Program-made: the position numbers and the translations under genes
Assembly: GCF_013114835.1 (NCBI RefSeq)
Contig: NZ_JAAVLW010000007.1
Coordinates: 432,100 to 496,099, forward strand
DNA from: Bradyrhizobium archetypum
GTDB taxonomy: Bacteria; Pseudomonadota; Alphaproteobacteria; Rhizobiales; Xanthobacteraceae
DNA length: 64,000 nt
Direction: 5' to 3'
Notes under the pieces: generated by a model
Told to the model about the DNA's origin: nothing
The model's input: the letters and a program-made list of their open reading frames with translations, nothing else
The model's database searches: none
In this document: positions 17,375-25,766 of the stretch, piece after piece
How the letters are laid out: every line of letters starts with the position of its first letter
Position numbering within the stretch: position 1 is the stretch's first letter

Positions 17375-17562
17375 AGCGGGGCGGAGACCCGGCCCGATCC
17401 GGCTTGGCGGGGTGGGCTGGGGAAAAGCTGGATGGCGGGTGCGCAAGCGGCGTTCCACGTGGACTTCGTCCGGCCAAGGCATCACCATTGCGGCAGCGAG
17501 TCGGCGCTTCCTTAGTTGCTGGCGATCGCTCCCCATCACGATGCAAGAGCCCCTTTTAGCGC

Positions 17563-20500
17563 ATGTCCAGTGCCGGATTCGTTCATCTCCACGTTCATTC
17601 GGCCTATTCGCTGCTGAAGGGCTCCATCAAGATTGCCAAACTCGGCGAACTGGCGAAAGCCGACCGCCAGCCGGCGCTGGCGCTGACCGACACCGACAAC
17701 ATGTTCGGAGCGCTGGAATTCTCCGACAAGATGGCGGGCTATGGCATCCAGCCGATTGTCGGATGCGAGCTTGCCGTCGATTTCGGCGACCAGGATCCCA
17801 ACGCCCGCAATTCGCTGGCGGCCACGCCGTCGCGGATCGTGCTGCTGGCGGCGCGGGAGCGCGGCTACCGCAGCCTGATGCGGCTGAACTCGCGGGCGTT
17901 TCTGGAAACGCCGGTCCATCAATCCCCGCACATCAAGCTCGAATGGCTGGAAGGCGATGCCGAGGATCTGATTGCGCTGACCGGCGGCCCCGACGGCCCG
18001 ATCTCGCTGGCGCTCAATGCCGATCATGCAGCGCTCGCGGCAGGCCGTTGCGACCGGTTGGCTAATCTATTCGGCGATCGCCTCTACGTCGAATTGCAGC
18101 GCCATGGGGTCGACAAGGAGCGCCGCGTCGAGGGTGGCCTGATCGATCTCGCCTATGCCAAGGGCCTGCCGCTGGTCGCGACCAACGAGCCATATTTCGC
18201 ATCGAACGACGATTACGAAGCGCATGACGCGCTGCTGTGCATCGCCGGCGGCAAGCTGATCGCCGAGACCGACCGTGAGCAGCTCACACCCGATCACCGC
18301 TTCAAGACCCGCGCCGAGATGGCGGTGCTGTTCGCCGACATTCCGGAAGCGCTGGCGTCCACGATCGAGATCGCGGAGCGTTGCTCGTTCCGCCCGAAGA
18401 CGCGAAAGCCGATTCTGCCGCGCTTCACCGTCGGTGCAGATTCGGGATCCGATGCGGCAACCGAAGAAGCCGCGGAGCTGAAGCGTCAGGCCGAGGCGGG
18501 GCTTGCCCGGCGCCTGCAGGTTCATGGCCTGTCGCCCGGCACGACGGAGGAGGAGTACCAGAAGCGTCTCGCTTTCGAGATCGACGTCATCAACCGCATG
18601 AACTACGCGGGCTACTTCCTGATCGTCTCCGACTTCATCAAATGGGCCAAGGCGCACGACATTCCGGTCGGCCCGGGCCGCGGCTCCGGCGCCGGTTCGC
18701 TGGTCGCCTATGCGTTGACGATTACCGACCTCGATCCGATCCGCTTCGGCCTGCTGTTCGAGCGGTTCCTCAACCCCGAGCGTGTGTCGATGCCGGACTT
18801 CGACATCGACTTCTGCCAGGACCGGCGCGGCGAAGTGATCGACTACGTGCAGCAGCGCTACGGCCGCGATCAGGTGGCGCAGATCATCACCTTCGGTACG
18901 CTGCAGGCGCGCGGCGTGCTGCGCGACGTCGGCCGTGTGCTGCAGATGCCCTATGGGCAGGTCGACAAGCTGACAAAACTGGTGCCGCAAAATCCCGCCG
19001 CGCCGGTGACGCTGGCGCAGGCGATCGAGGGCGAGCCGAAGCTGCAGGCGTTCCGCGACGAGGACCCGGTGGTGGCGCGCGCCTTCGACATCGCCCAGCG
19101 CCTCGAAGGGCTGACACGCCACGCCTCGACCCACGCCGCCGGCATTGTGATCGGCGACCGACCTTTAAGCGAACTGGTGCCACTCTATCGCGATCCCAAA
19201 TCCGACATGCCGGTGACCCAGTTCAACATGAAATGGGTCGAGCCGGCCGGGCTCGTGAAGTTCGACTTCCTCGGCCTGAAGACGCTGACCGTGCTCGACG
19301 TCGCAGTGAAGCTGCTCAGGCAGCGCGACATCCATGTCGATCTGGCGACGCTGCCGATCGACGATGCGCCGAGCTATCAGATGCTCGCGCGGGGCGACGT
19401 GGTCGGCGTGTTCCAGGTGGAAAGCCAGGGCATGCGGCGCGCGCTGATCGACATGCGCCCCGACCGTTTCGAGGACATCATCGCCCTCGTTGCGCTCTAT
19501 CGCCCGGGCCCGATGGCCAACATCCCGACCTATTGCGCGCGCAAGCACGGCGACGAGGAGCCGGAATATCTGCATCCGGTCCTGGAGCCGATCCTGAAAG
19601 AGACCTTCGGCGTCATCATCTACCAGGAACAGGTGATGCAGATCGCACAGGTGATGGCCGGCTATTCGCTCGGCGACGCCGACCTGTTGCGCCGCGCGAT
19701 GGGCAAGAAGATCCGCGCCGAGATGGACAAGCAGCGCGCGATCTTCGTCGCCGGCGCGGTCAAGAACGGCGTGCCGAAGGGACAGGCGGAAACGATCTTC
19801 GAGCTGCTCGCCAAGTTCGCCGACTACGGCTTCAACAAGAGCCACGCGGCGGCTTACGCGCTGGTGTCCTACCACACCGCCTACATGAAGGCGCATTACC
19901 CGGTGGAGTTCCTCGCGGCGTCGATGACGCTCGAACTCAACAACACCGACAAGCTGTCGGAATTCCGTTCCGAGGCGCAGCGGCTCGGCATCAAGGTCGA
20001 GGCACCCAACATCAACCGTTCGGGCGCCACCTTCGAGGTCGGCGCGAACACGATCTACTATGCGCTGGCCGCGCTGAAGGGCGTCGGCCTGCAGGCCGTC
20101 GAGCAGATTGTGGAGGAGCGCAAGAAGGGGGCCTTCACCTCGCTGGCTGACTTCGCCGCCCGCGTCAATCCGCGCGCGATCAACAAGCGCATCATCGAAA
20201 GCCTGGCCGCGGCCGGCGCATTCGACACGCTCGAATCCAACCGTGCCCGCGTCTTTGCCGGCGCGGATGCCATTCTCGCCGCCTGCCAGCGCAGCCACGA
20301 GGCGGCGACCATCGGGCAGAACGACATGTTCGGCAATGCATCCGACGCGCCGACCATCATGCTGCCGCAGATCGATCCGTGGCTGCCGGCCGAAAAGCTC
20401 CGCCGCGAATACGATGCTGTCGGCTTCTTCCTGTCCGGCCATCCGCTCGACGATTACGCCACCGTGCTGAAGCGGCTGCGGGTGCAATCCTGGGCGGAAT

Positions 20501-21084
20501 TCTCCCGCGCCGTGAAAACCGGCGCGACCGCGGGCAAGGTCGCGGCCACCGTGGTGTCGCGGATGGAGCGGCGCACCAAGACCGGCAACAAGATGGGCAT
20601 CATGGGCCTGTCAGACCCCACCGGGCATTTCGAGGCCGTCTTGTTTTCGGAAGGGCTTGCGCAATATCGCGAGGTCTTGGAGCCGGGGGCTGCGGTATTG
20701 CTGCAGCTCGGCGCCGAACTGCAGGGCGAGGACGTGCGTGCACGGGTGCTACATGCCGAGCCGCTGGATGACGCGGCGGCGAAGACCCAAAAGGGCCTGC
20801 GGATTTTCGTGCGCGACACCAAGCCGCTGGACTCCATCGCGCGACGGCTCAACATGCCGGAAGCCACGGCATCAAACGGATTGGCAAACGGTCTGACGAA
20901 GGGCCTGCCAGCGAAGCCCGCACCCGCGCCGTCGGGCGGCGCCGACGGCGACGTCTCGCTCGTCATGATGCTCGACCTGCAGACCGAGGTGGAGATGAAG
21001 CTGCCGGGCCGCTTCAAGGTCTCGCCGCAGATCGCCGGCGCGATCAAGGCGGTTGCCGGCGTAGTAGACGTGCAGACGCTGTAG
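17563..21084 (+). CDS. dnaE: DNA polymerase III alpha subunit (replicative, DnaE1 type)
   Basis: 1173 residues. An N-terminal PHP domain (FVHLHVHSAYSLLKGS, His8, His10, His12) is followed by the palm with the catalytic MPDFDIDF (Asp412, Asp414), the finger region (YQEQVMQIAQVMAGYSLGDADLLRRAMGKK), helix-hairpin-helix, and an OB-fold near residues 985-1080. Length and order fit the replicative DnaE1 rather than the shorter mutagenic DnaE2, and lolC-lolD-dnaE is the usual alphaproteobacterial gene order. The C-terminus has a Pro/Ala-rich linker before the tau-binding region. A LexA-controlled micropeptide lies upstream, so part of its transcription may respond to DNA damage. Confidence 0.95.
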   Translation: MSSAGFVHLHVHSAYSLLKGSIKIAKLGELAKADRQPALALTDTDNMFGALEFSDKMAGYGIQPIVGCELAVDFGDQDPNARNSLAATPSRIVLLAARERGYRSLMRLNSRAFLETPVHQSPHIKLEWLEGDAEDLIALTGGPDGPISLALNADHAALAAGRCDRLANLFGDRLYVELQRHGVDKERRVEGGLIDLAYAKGLPLVATNEPYFASNDDYEAHDALLCIAGGKLIAETDREQLTPDHRFKTRAEMAVLFADIPEALASTIEIAERCSFRPKTRKPILPRFTVGADSGSDAATEEAAELKRQAEAGLARRLQVHGLSPGTTEEEYQKRLAFEIDVINRMNYAGYFLIVSDFIKWAKAHDIPVGPGRGSGAGSLVAYALTITDLDPIRFGLLFERFLNPERVSMPDFDIDFCQDRRGEVIDYVQQRYGRDQVAQIITFGTLQARGVLRDVGRVLQMPYGQVDKLTKLVPQNPAAPVTLAQAIEGEPKLQAFRDEDPVVARAFDIAQRLEGLTRHASTHAAGIVIGDRPLSELVPLYRDPKSDMPVTQFNMKWVEPAGLVKFDFLGLKTLTVLDVAVKLLRQRDIHVDLATLPIDDAPSYQMLARGDVVGVFQVESQGMRRALIDMRPDRFEDIIALVALYRPGPMANIPTYCARKHGDEEPEYLHPVLEPILKETFGVIIYQEQVMQIAQVMAGYSLGDADLLRRAMGKKIRAEMDKQRAIFVAGAVKNGVPKGQAETIFELLAKFADYGFNKSHAAAYALVSYHTAYMKAHYPVEFLAASMTLELNNTDKLSEFRSEAQRLGIKVEAPNINRSGATFEVGANTIYYALAALKGVGLQAVEQIVEERKKGAFTSLADFAARVNPRAINKRIIESLAAAGAFDTLESNRARVFAGADAILAACQRSHEAATIGQNDMFGNASDAPTIMLPQIDPWLPAEKLRREYDAVGFFLSGHPLDDYATVLKRLRVQSWAEFSRAVKTGATAGKVAATVVSRMERRTKTGNKMGIMGLSDPTGHFEAVLFSEGLAQYREVLEPGAAVLLQLGAELQGEDVRARVLHAEPLDDAAAKTQKGLRIFVRDTKPLDSIARRLNMPEATASNGLANGLTKGLPAKPAPAPSGGADGDVSLVMMLDLQTEVEMKLPGRFKVSPQIAGAIKAVAGVVDVQTL

Positions 21085-21235
21085 GGTAACCGCGCGGATA
21101 CGCCGTTAGTGCTAGTGCCTAGATGCCGCTCGGCATCGTCGGGCAAATCATTCCCTGATCTGCGCGCTACGACGCATTCGCATTCATCAAGAACTTGTCA
21201 TTGCCTTTGCGATTCCGGCCCTACCCGATCCGTCG

Positions 21236-21275
21236 TATAATCCGATCGAGGGGGAACTGTGCTTCATCACGTGAT
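21236..21275 (+). promoter_or_regulatory. Possible promoter and palindrome upstream of the CBS-domain gene
   Basis: A perfect -10 hexamer TATAAT (21236-21241) is followed 24 bases later by the 10-base palindrome ATCACGTGAT (21266-21275), placed between the -10 and the gene start at 21309, where a repressor could act. No good -35 is seen. The rest of 21085-21308 holds nothing else I can identify. Confidence 0.35.
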
Positions 21276-21308
21276 TTATCACTGAAATCGCAGGTACGGA
21301 GGTCCGCC

Positions 21309-21728
21309 ATGAAAGTCAAAGACGCGATGCACAAGGGCGTCGACTGGGTTAACCCCGACACGCCTATCACCGAAATTGCCAAGCTGATGCGCGAACATGA
21401 CATCGGCTGCATTCCGATCGGAGAGGACGACAAGCTGGTCGGGATGGTGACCGATCGCGACATCGTCTGCAAAGGAATTGCGAACGGCAAGTTCGATCCA
21501 GCCCGCGCCCAGGCGCGCGACGTGATGACCGAAGGCATCCATTGCTGCCGGGAGGACGACGACCTGGCCAAGGCGGTCCATCACATGGAAACGCTGCAGG
21601 TCCGCAGGCTGCCGGTGATCAACAAGAACAAGCGAATGGTCGGCATGATCAGCCTCGGCGACGTCGGCCGCTTGGCGCCCAATGATCTGCTGGCCGGCTG
21701 CGTGAAGAGCGTCGCCGCGCATCACTGA
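21309..21728 (+). CDS. Stand-alone two-CBS-domain protein
   Basis: 139 residues from the ATG at 21309, which has GGAGG 6-8 bases upstream. It consists of two CBS motifs only: KVKDAMHKGVDWVNPDTPITEIAKLMREHDIGCIPI...VGMVTDRDI, and ARDVMTEGIHCCREDDDLAKAVHHMETLQVRRLPVI...VGMISLGDV. Tandem CBS pairs bind adenine nucleotides such as AMP, ATP or S-adenosylmethionine and act as energy sensors. No partner enzyme is fused and no neighbour suggests a target. The gene stands alone. Confidence 0.9.
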   Translation: MKVKDAMHKGVDWVNPDTPITEIAKLMREHDIGCIPIGEDDKLVGMVTDRDIVCKGIANGKFDPARAQARDVMTEGIHCCREDDDLAKAVHHMETLQVRRLPVINKNKRMVGMISLGDVGRLAPNDLLAGCVKSVAAHH

Positions 21729-21828
21729 CGCGCGGCTGGGCGTTTGCGCAGGCCTATCATGATTTTCCCGTCCGCCGCGGGCTCGCCGCTGCGGCGGCGG
21801 CAGGAATGGATTTCTCCGGGGCATTTGC

Positions 21829-22386
21829 GTGGCTACAGGCGATGAGAACAAGCCTGGCGAACAGTGCATCGCCTTTCGGCCTTACGCAGTCTCCGATTTC
21901 GGGGCCGTCGCCGAGCTGTGGAGCCGCGTCAATCGGGAGCTGGCACCTGCCGGGATGGAATCCCTGTTCGAGCAATACATCGCGACCACAATCGAGGGCG
22001 AGCTCTCGCGTCTGCTTGATGTTTTCTCGCCGGCAAGACGCAATGCCTTATGGGTGGTTGCGCCAGCCGCCGACGACAAACGGATCGTGGGCACGTTCGG
22101 CATCGAATGTCACAGCGGTGACACGACAGAACTCCGGCGCATGTATCTCGATGCGGGCTGGCGTGGCCGCGGCTTGGCTCAGCGTATGCTGCGCACGGCC
22201 GAGGATATGGCCCGCGAGTCCGGCTTCGCCCGCATGATCGTCAGCACCGCTGACGTCCAGCGCGCCGCCTTGCGGTTCTACACCAAAAGCGGGTTCAAGC
22301 GCGTCAGAAGCGAAATCGCTGAAGCCATGACAGCGAAGCAGGCCGGCGGAGGGCTGCTGCGCCACTACTTCGAGAAGGCACTCTAG
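21829..22386 (+). CDS. GNAT-family N-acetyltransferase
   Basis: 185 residues starting at a GTG. The acetyl-CoA binding motif A is present (LRRMYLDAGWRGRGLAQRMLRTAEDMARESGF), followed by the family's C-terminal ALRFYTKSGFKRV. It transfers an acetyl group from acetyl-CoA to an amine on a small molecule or protein; the acceptor cannot be predicted. The start could also lie a little later, as no strong ribosome site precedes the GTG. Convergent with the YbaK-like gene. Confidence 0.85.
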   Translation: MATGDENKPGEQCIAFRPYAVSDFGAVAELWSRVNRELAPAGMESLFEQYIATTIEGELSRLLDVFSPARRNALWVVAPAADDKRIVGTFGIECHSGDTTELRRMYLDAGWRGRGLAQRMLRTAEDMARESGFARMIVSTADVQRAALRFYTKSGFKRVRSEIAEAMTAKQAGGGLLRHYFEKAL

Positions 22387-22411
22387 CGGGCATAATTACG
22401 ATCGAGCGAAC

Positions 22412-22879
22412 TCAATCATGCGTGCTGAAGTGGCCGCGCCAGGCCTTCGCCGTCAGTTTGGCGAACTGGTCGCCGGCCATACGGATCAGCGTCGAATGAT
22501 CGCCGCCTTCCATATAGATATCCTGTCGCGCATCGATGCTGTCGTCGACGATGACGTCGAGCCCGTAGCACTCGCCGACCGGCGGGATGGCCCCAATGTC
22601 GCAATCGATAAACAGCTCCGCGATTTCCTTTTCGCTCGCGAGGTCGACCTTGTGGCCGAGCTGACTTCTCAGCGCCGACATATGAAGGTGATGGGAGGCC
22701 GGAAGCACAGCCATCATGTAGCCGCCGTCGCGGCGCAGCACGACGGCCTTGGCCAGCGCGTCGCCCGGCACGTGGCAGGCCTCCGCTGTACGCGTCGATG
22801 ACTTCGTCGGAGCATGAGGGATCAGGTCGTAGGTGACGCTTTGATCCAGGTATTTCTGCAGCGTCGGGGAAACGGTCAT
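22412..22879 (-). CDS. YbaK/ProX-type aminoacyl-tRNA editing protein
   Basis: 155 residues with the YbaK/aminoacyl-tRNA deacylase fold: conserved Lys in ALAKAVVLR (Lys44), MMAVLPASHHLHMSALR, the acidic segment LASEKEIAELFIDCDIGAIPPVGECYGL, and a C-terminal segment with TLIRMAG. Free-standing members hydrolyse mischarged Cys-, Ala- or Ser-tRNA. This genome's ProS lacks the cis-editing domain, so a role in clearing mischarged tRNA(Pro) is plausible but unproven. Ribosome site GGAGG precedes the start. Member class (YbaK, ProXp-ala or another) is not resolved. Confidence 0.8.
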   Translation of the reverse strand: MTVSPTLQKYLDQSVTYDLIPHAPTKSSTRTAEACHVPGDALAKAVVLRRDGGYMMAVLPASHHLHMSALRSQLGHKVDLASEKEIAELFIDCDIGAIPPVGECYGLDVIVDDSIDARQDIYMEGGDHSTLIRMAGDQFAKLTAKAWRGHFSTHD

Positions 22880-23122
22880 GGCGGCTCCTCCATTGCACGG
22901 GCAATCCGCTACACCGGGAGGAACTCGCGCAGTCGCCTCACGATGCGGGCGAACACGATCTTGGTGAAAGGATACGCCCGCCTGACCGCTGCGACAATGC
23001 CAATTTCAGTGCAGGAACCGGGCGAAGCGGGCGCCATGCCTTGCTGAGAGCGCAATTGTTCAAGAAACCTTCAGCTCAAAGCGTCTTCCATGCGGCGCTC
23101 GGACGGCGACAGGGTGGGATCC

Positions 23123-25543
23123 ATGCGGCGGTTGGTAAGAAGTCTCTCGGTCCTTTCGATCTCTCTCGCGGCGATATCCGGATTGGCGGGCTATTCGAGC
23201 CCCGCCGCTGCGCAGCAGCAGGAAAAGCGTATTGCGCTGGTGGTCGGCAATGGCGCCTATGTGAAATCGCCGCTTGCGACGGCGGCCAATGACGCCGGCC
23301 TGATCGCGCAGACCTTGCAGGCGGCCGGTTTCGACGTGATCGGTGCCCGCGATCTCGATGGCGACACGCTGCGCAAGAGTTTTCGCGATTTCATCCAGAA
23401 AGCCGAGAGCTCGGGGCCGGACACGGTCGCGATGGTGTATCTGGCCGGCTACGGGCTGCAGCTAGCGGGCGACAACTATTTCGTGCCGGTCGATTCCGCG
23501 ATCAACCGCGATACCGATGTTCCGACCGAGGCGCTGCGGACCGGTGACTACATCCGTCAACTCGCCTCGCTGCCCCTGAAGGCCGGCATCGTCGTGCTCG
23601 ACGCGGCGCGCCAGCAGCCTTTCGTCGAAGGACAGATTGCAAGCGGTCTGGCTCTAGTCGAGGCGGACCCGCACATGCTGATGGCGTTCAACGCGGCGCC
23701 CGGCACCGTGGCGCCGACCGAGCAGGGGCCGTACGGCATCTATGCGCAGTCGCTGGCCGAGATGATCCGGACCGGTGGATTGCCGCTGCCGGAAGTTTTC
23801 AATCGCGTACGGCTTCGCGTCAACGAAGCGAGCAAGGGCGCGCAGGTGCCCTGGGACAGCCAGAAGGTCGACGCGGGCTTTACGTTTTTCGAGCGCGCCC
23901 CCGATGCGCCCGCGATCGCGCAGCCGGATCAGGCCGCTGCCATCAAGGACAAGCCGATCCGCGATCTCGGCGTGCAGGACGCCTATGCCGCGGCGCTGGA
24001 GCGCGACACGCTGCAAGGCTACGAAGAATTTCTCGGCGCCTATGCGAGCGATCCGCTGGCGAAGCGGGTGAGGGCGATCGCGGCGGCACGGCGCGAGGCG
24101 ATTACGTGGCGCCGCACCTATCGCGCCGACACCCCGAACGCCTACTGGTCGTATCTGCAACGCTATCCGCGCGGGCCGCATGCGGCCGATGCGCGCCGCC
24201 GCCTCGCCATTCTTACCGCGCCGCTGGAGCCGCCGCCGACGTTCGATGTCATCGATTACGACGTACCGCCGCCGCCACCGGACGAGGTCGTCTATATCGA
24301 GCGTCCCGTGCTGGCGTTCGGCGATCCCGAGTTCGATTTCGTCCCGCCGCCTCCACCGCCGGTCTACTACCTGCCGCCGCCGCCGGAGGATTTCGTGGTG
24401 CTGGAACCGCCACCGCCGCCGATCGGGCTGTTCATCCTGCCGCAGCCGGTCTTTGTGCCGATACCGGTCTATGTGCGGCCACCGCGCTATGTGGCGCCGC
24501 CGCCGAACAACATCATCTTTGCCAATATCCATAACCGGACCGTCATCAATAATGTCATCAACAGGCCGTCAGCGCAGGCGTTGCCCGCGGCAGGACTTGG
24601 CGACAGGGGGCGTCCCGGCCCGCCGGCCGGAGGGGTTGCGCCCCGGCCGGGGGGCGCGACGCCGGTGCTGCCGCCTGCGGTCGCGCAACGGGCCACGTTG
24701 ATCCAGCAGGGTAAAGCGCCGTTGCCGCCAAGCGCTGCGATCAATCCTGCCGTCAGGACAGGTTTGCCCGGTGCTCCCGCGGGGCAGGTCGGAAGGCCTA
24801 ATGCGGTGCAGCCGGCAAATGCGCCAGCCACGCTGCCGTCGACACAGCCCGCGCCGCGGACCAATGCCCTGCCGGTTCCAGGCGCCAGGGGCGCTCCGCC
24901 CGCACCTCCAAGCGCTGCAGTAGCACCGGGGACAGGCACTCCGAACGCGAGACTTGCGCCGGGCGCACCCCGCCCGGGACCCGCAACGCCGGCCGCTCCC
25001 GGCGGCGGTGCCACCGGCTCCAGGCCCGCCATCGGGGCCGCTGCGCCGGCCGCTGCAACGGACCAGCAGCCAAGGGTAGCCGCGCCGCCGCCCGGCGCCA
25101 GCGCACCGCCAAAGCCTGCCGCTGCCGTTGCGCCGAGACCGCAATTGCAGCCTGAGTTGCGGCGAGCGCCGCCGCCGTCTGCGGTGCAGGCGGCCAGGCC
25201 TCCGCTACCGCCGGCGGCCCGCGTTGCACCGGCCCCGCCACCGCGGATGGCTGCACCGCCGCCACCCGCGAGAATGGCTGCGCCGTCACCTCCGCCAAGG
25301 ATGGCCGCACCACCGGCCCCGCCGCCGCGCATGGCCGCGCCACCGGCCCCGCCGCCGCGCATGGCCGCGCCACCGGCACCGCCGCCGCGTATGGCCGCGC
25401 CACCGGCACCGCCTCCGCGGATGGCAGCACCAGCGGCGCCTCCGCCCCGGATGGCCGCGCCAGCACCACCGCCACGGATCGCTGCCCCGCCGCCGCGCGC
25501 GGCACCTGCGGCGAGAGCATGCCCGCCGGGTGCCCGATGCTGA
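23123..25543 (+). CDS. Secreted caspase-fold (peptidase C14-like) pseudoenzyme with Pro/Ala-rich tail
   Basis: 806 residues from the ATG at 23123; another ATG at 23090 is in frame but lacks a ribosome site. Signal peptide to about residue 30, then a caspase p20-like domain (KRIALVVGNGAY ... TLQAAGFDV ... NYFVPVD). The catalytic pair is replaced: AGYG with Tyr110 where SGHG has His, and DAAR with Ala162 where DACR has Cys. So it cannot be a standard cysteine protease. Residues about 290-370 contain a helical segment (TPNAYWSYLQRYPRGPHAADARRRL). The rest is low-complexity Pro/Ala/Arg, with Pro-rich blocks around 380-450 and 10-residue repeats near the end. Probably periplasmic or surface-exposed; function unknown. 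Confidence 0.82.
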   Translation: MRRLVRSLSVLSISLAAISGLAGYSSPAAAQQQEKRIALVVGNGAYVKSPLATAANDAGLIAQTLQAAGFDVIGARDLDGDTLRKSFRDFIQKAESSGPDTVAMVYLAGYGLQLAGDNYFVPVDSAINRDTDVPTEALRTGDYIRQLASLPLKAGIVVLDAARQQPFVEGQIASGLALVEADPHMLMAFNAAPGTVAPTEQGPYGIYAQSLAEMIRTGGLPLPEVFNRVRLRVNEASKGAQVPWDSQKVDAGFTFFERAPDAPAIAQPDQAAAIKDKPIRDLGVQDAYAAALERDTLQGYEEFLGAYASDPLAKRVRAIAAARREAITWRRTYRADTPNAYWSYLQRYPRGPHAADARRRLAILTAPLEPPPTFDVIDYDVPPPPPDEVVYIERPVLAFGDPEFDFVPPPPPPVYYLPPPPEDFVVLEPPPPPIGLFILPQPVFVPIPVYVRPPRYVAPPPNNIIFANIHNRTVINNVINRPSAQALPAAGLGDRGRPGPPAGGVAPRPGGATPVLPPAVAQRATLIQQGKAPLPPSAAINPAVRTGLPGAPAGQVGRPNAVQPANAPATLPSTQPAPRTNALPVPGARGAPPAPPSAAVAPGTGTPNARLAPGAPRPGPATPAAPGGGATGSRPAIGAAAPAAATDQQPRVAAPPPGASAPPKPAAAVAPRPQLQPELRRAPPPSAVQAARPPLPPAARVAPAPPPRMAAPPPPARMAAPSPPPRMAAPPAPPPRMAAPPAPPPRMAAPPAPPPRMAAPPAPPPRMAAPAAPPPRMAAPAPPPRIAAPPPRAAPAARACPPGARC
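25321..25440 (+). repeat. 30-bp in-frame tandem repeat, about four copies
   Basis: Units starting at 25321, 25351, 25381 and 25411 are nearly identical at DNA level and encode a 10-residue PPRMAAPPAP motif. Degenerate units extend on both sides (about 25230-25495). Near-identity at DNA level indicates recent expansion; copy number probably varies among strains. Confidence 0.9.
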
Positions 25544-25626
25544 TTGTTGACGAGCCAGATCGTCAGATCTGGCCGGGACGGCGGTAAATCACAGGGCTGA
25601 AAGGCCGAAAAACCGGCCGTATTTCC

Positions 25627-25654
25627 TTGCTTCTGGCTGGAATCCGGCTATATA
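25627..25654 (+). promoter_or_regulatory. Probable promoter of rpsB-tsf
   Basis: TTGCTT (25627-25632) and TATATA (25649-25654) are spaced by 16 bases, 112 bases before the rpsB start. A GC-rich stem (GCCAGATC / GATCTGGC, 25554-25573) upstream follows the caspase-like gene but lacks a T-run. Confidence 0.55.
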
Positions 25655-25766
25655 GCGCGGCATCTCACACGGAAACATGGCTCTCAAAGGCCGTCCGGTG
25701 GCAACCGGGCCAGTCAGGCTCGTTTGCTCACACGTTTCCGGAGGAACCAACCGGAGAACTATTACG

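Noticed and set aside
18381..20150. Long frame (589 codons) inside dnaE in another frame
   Set aside because: An Arg/Gly-rich shadow frame within the conserved polymerase gene.
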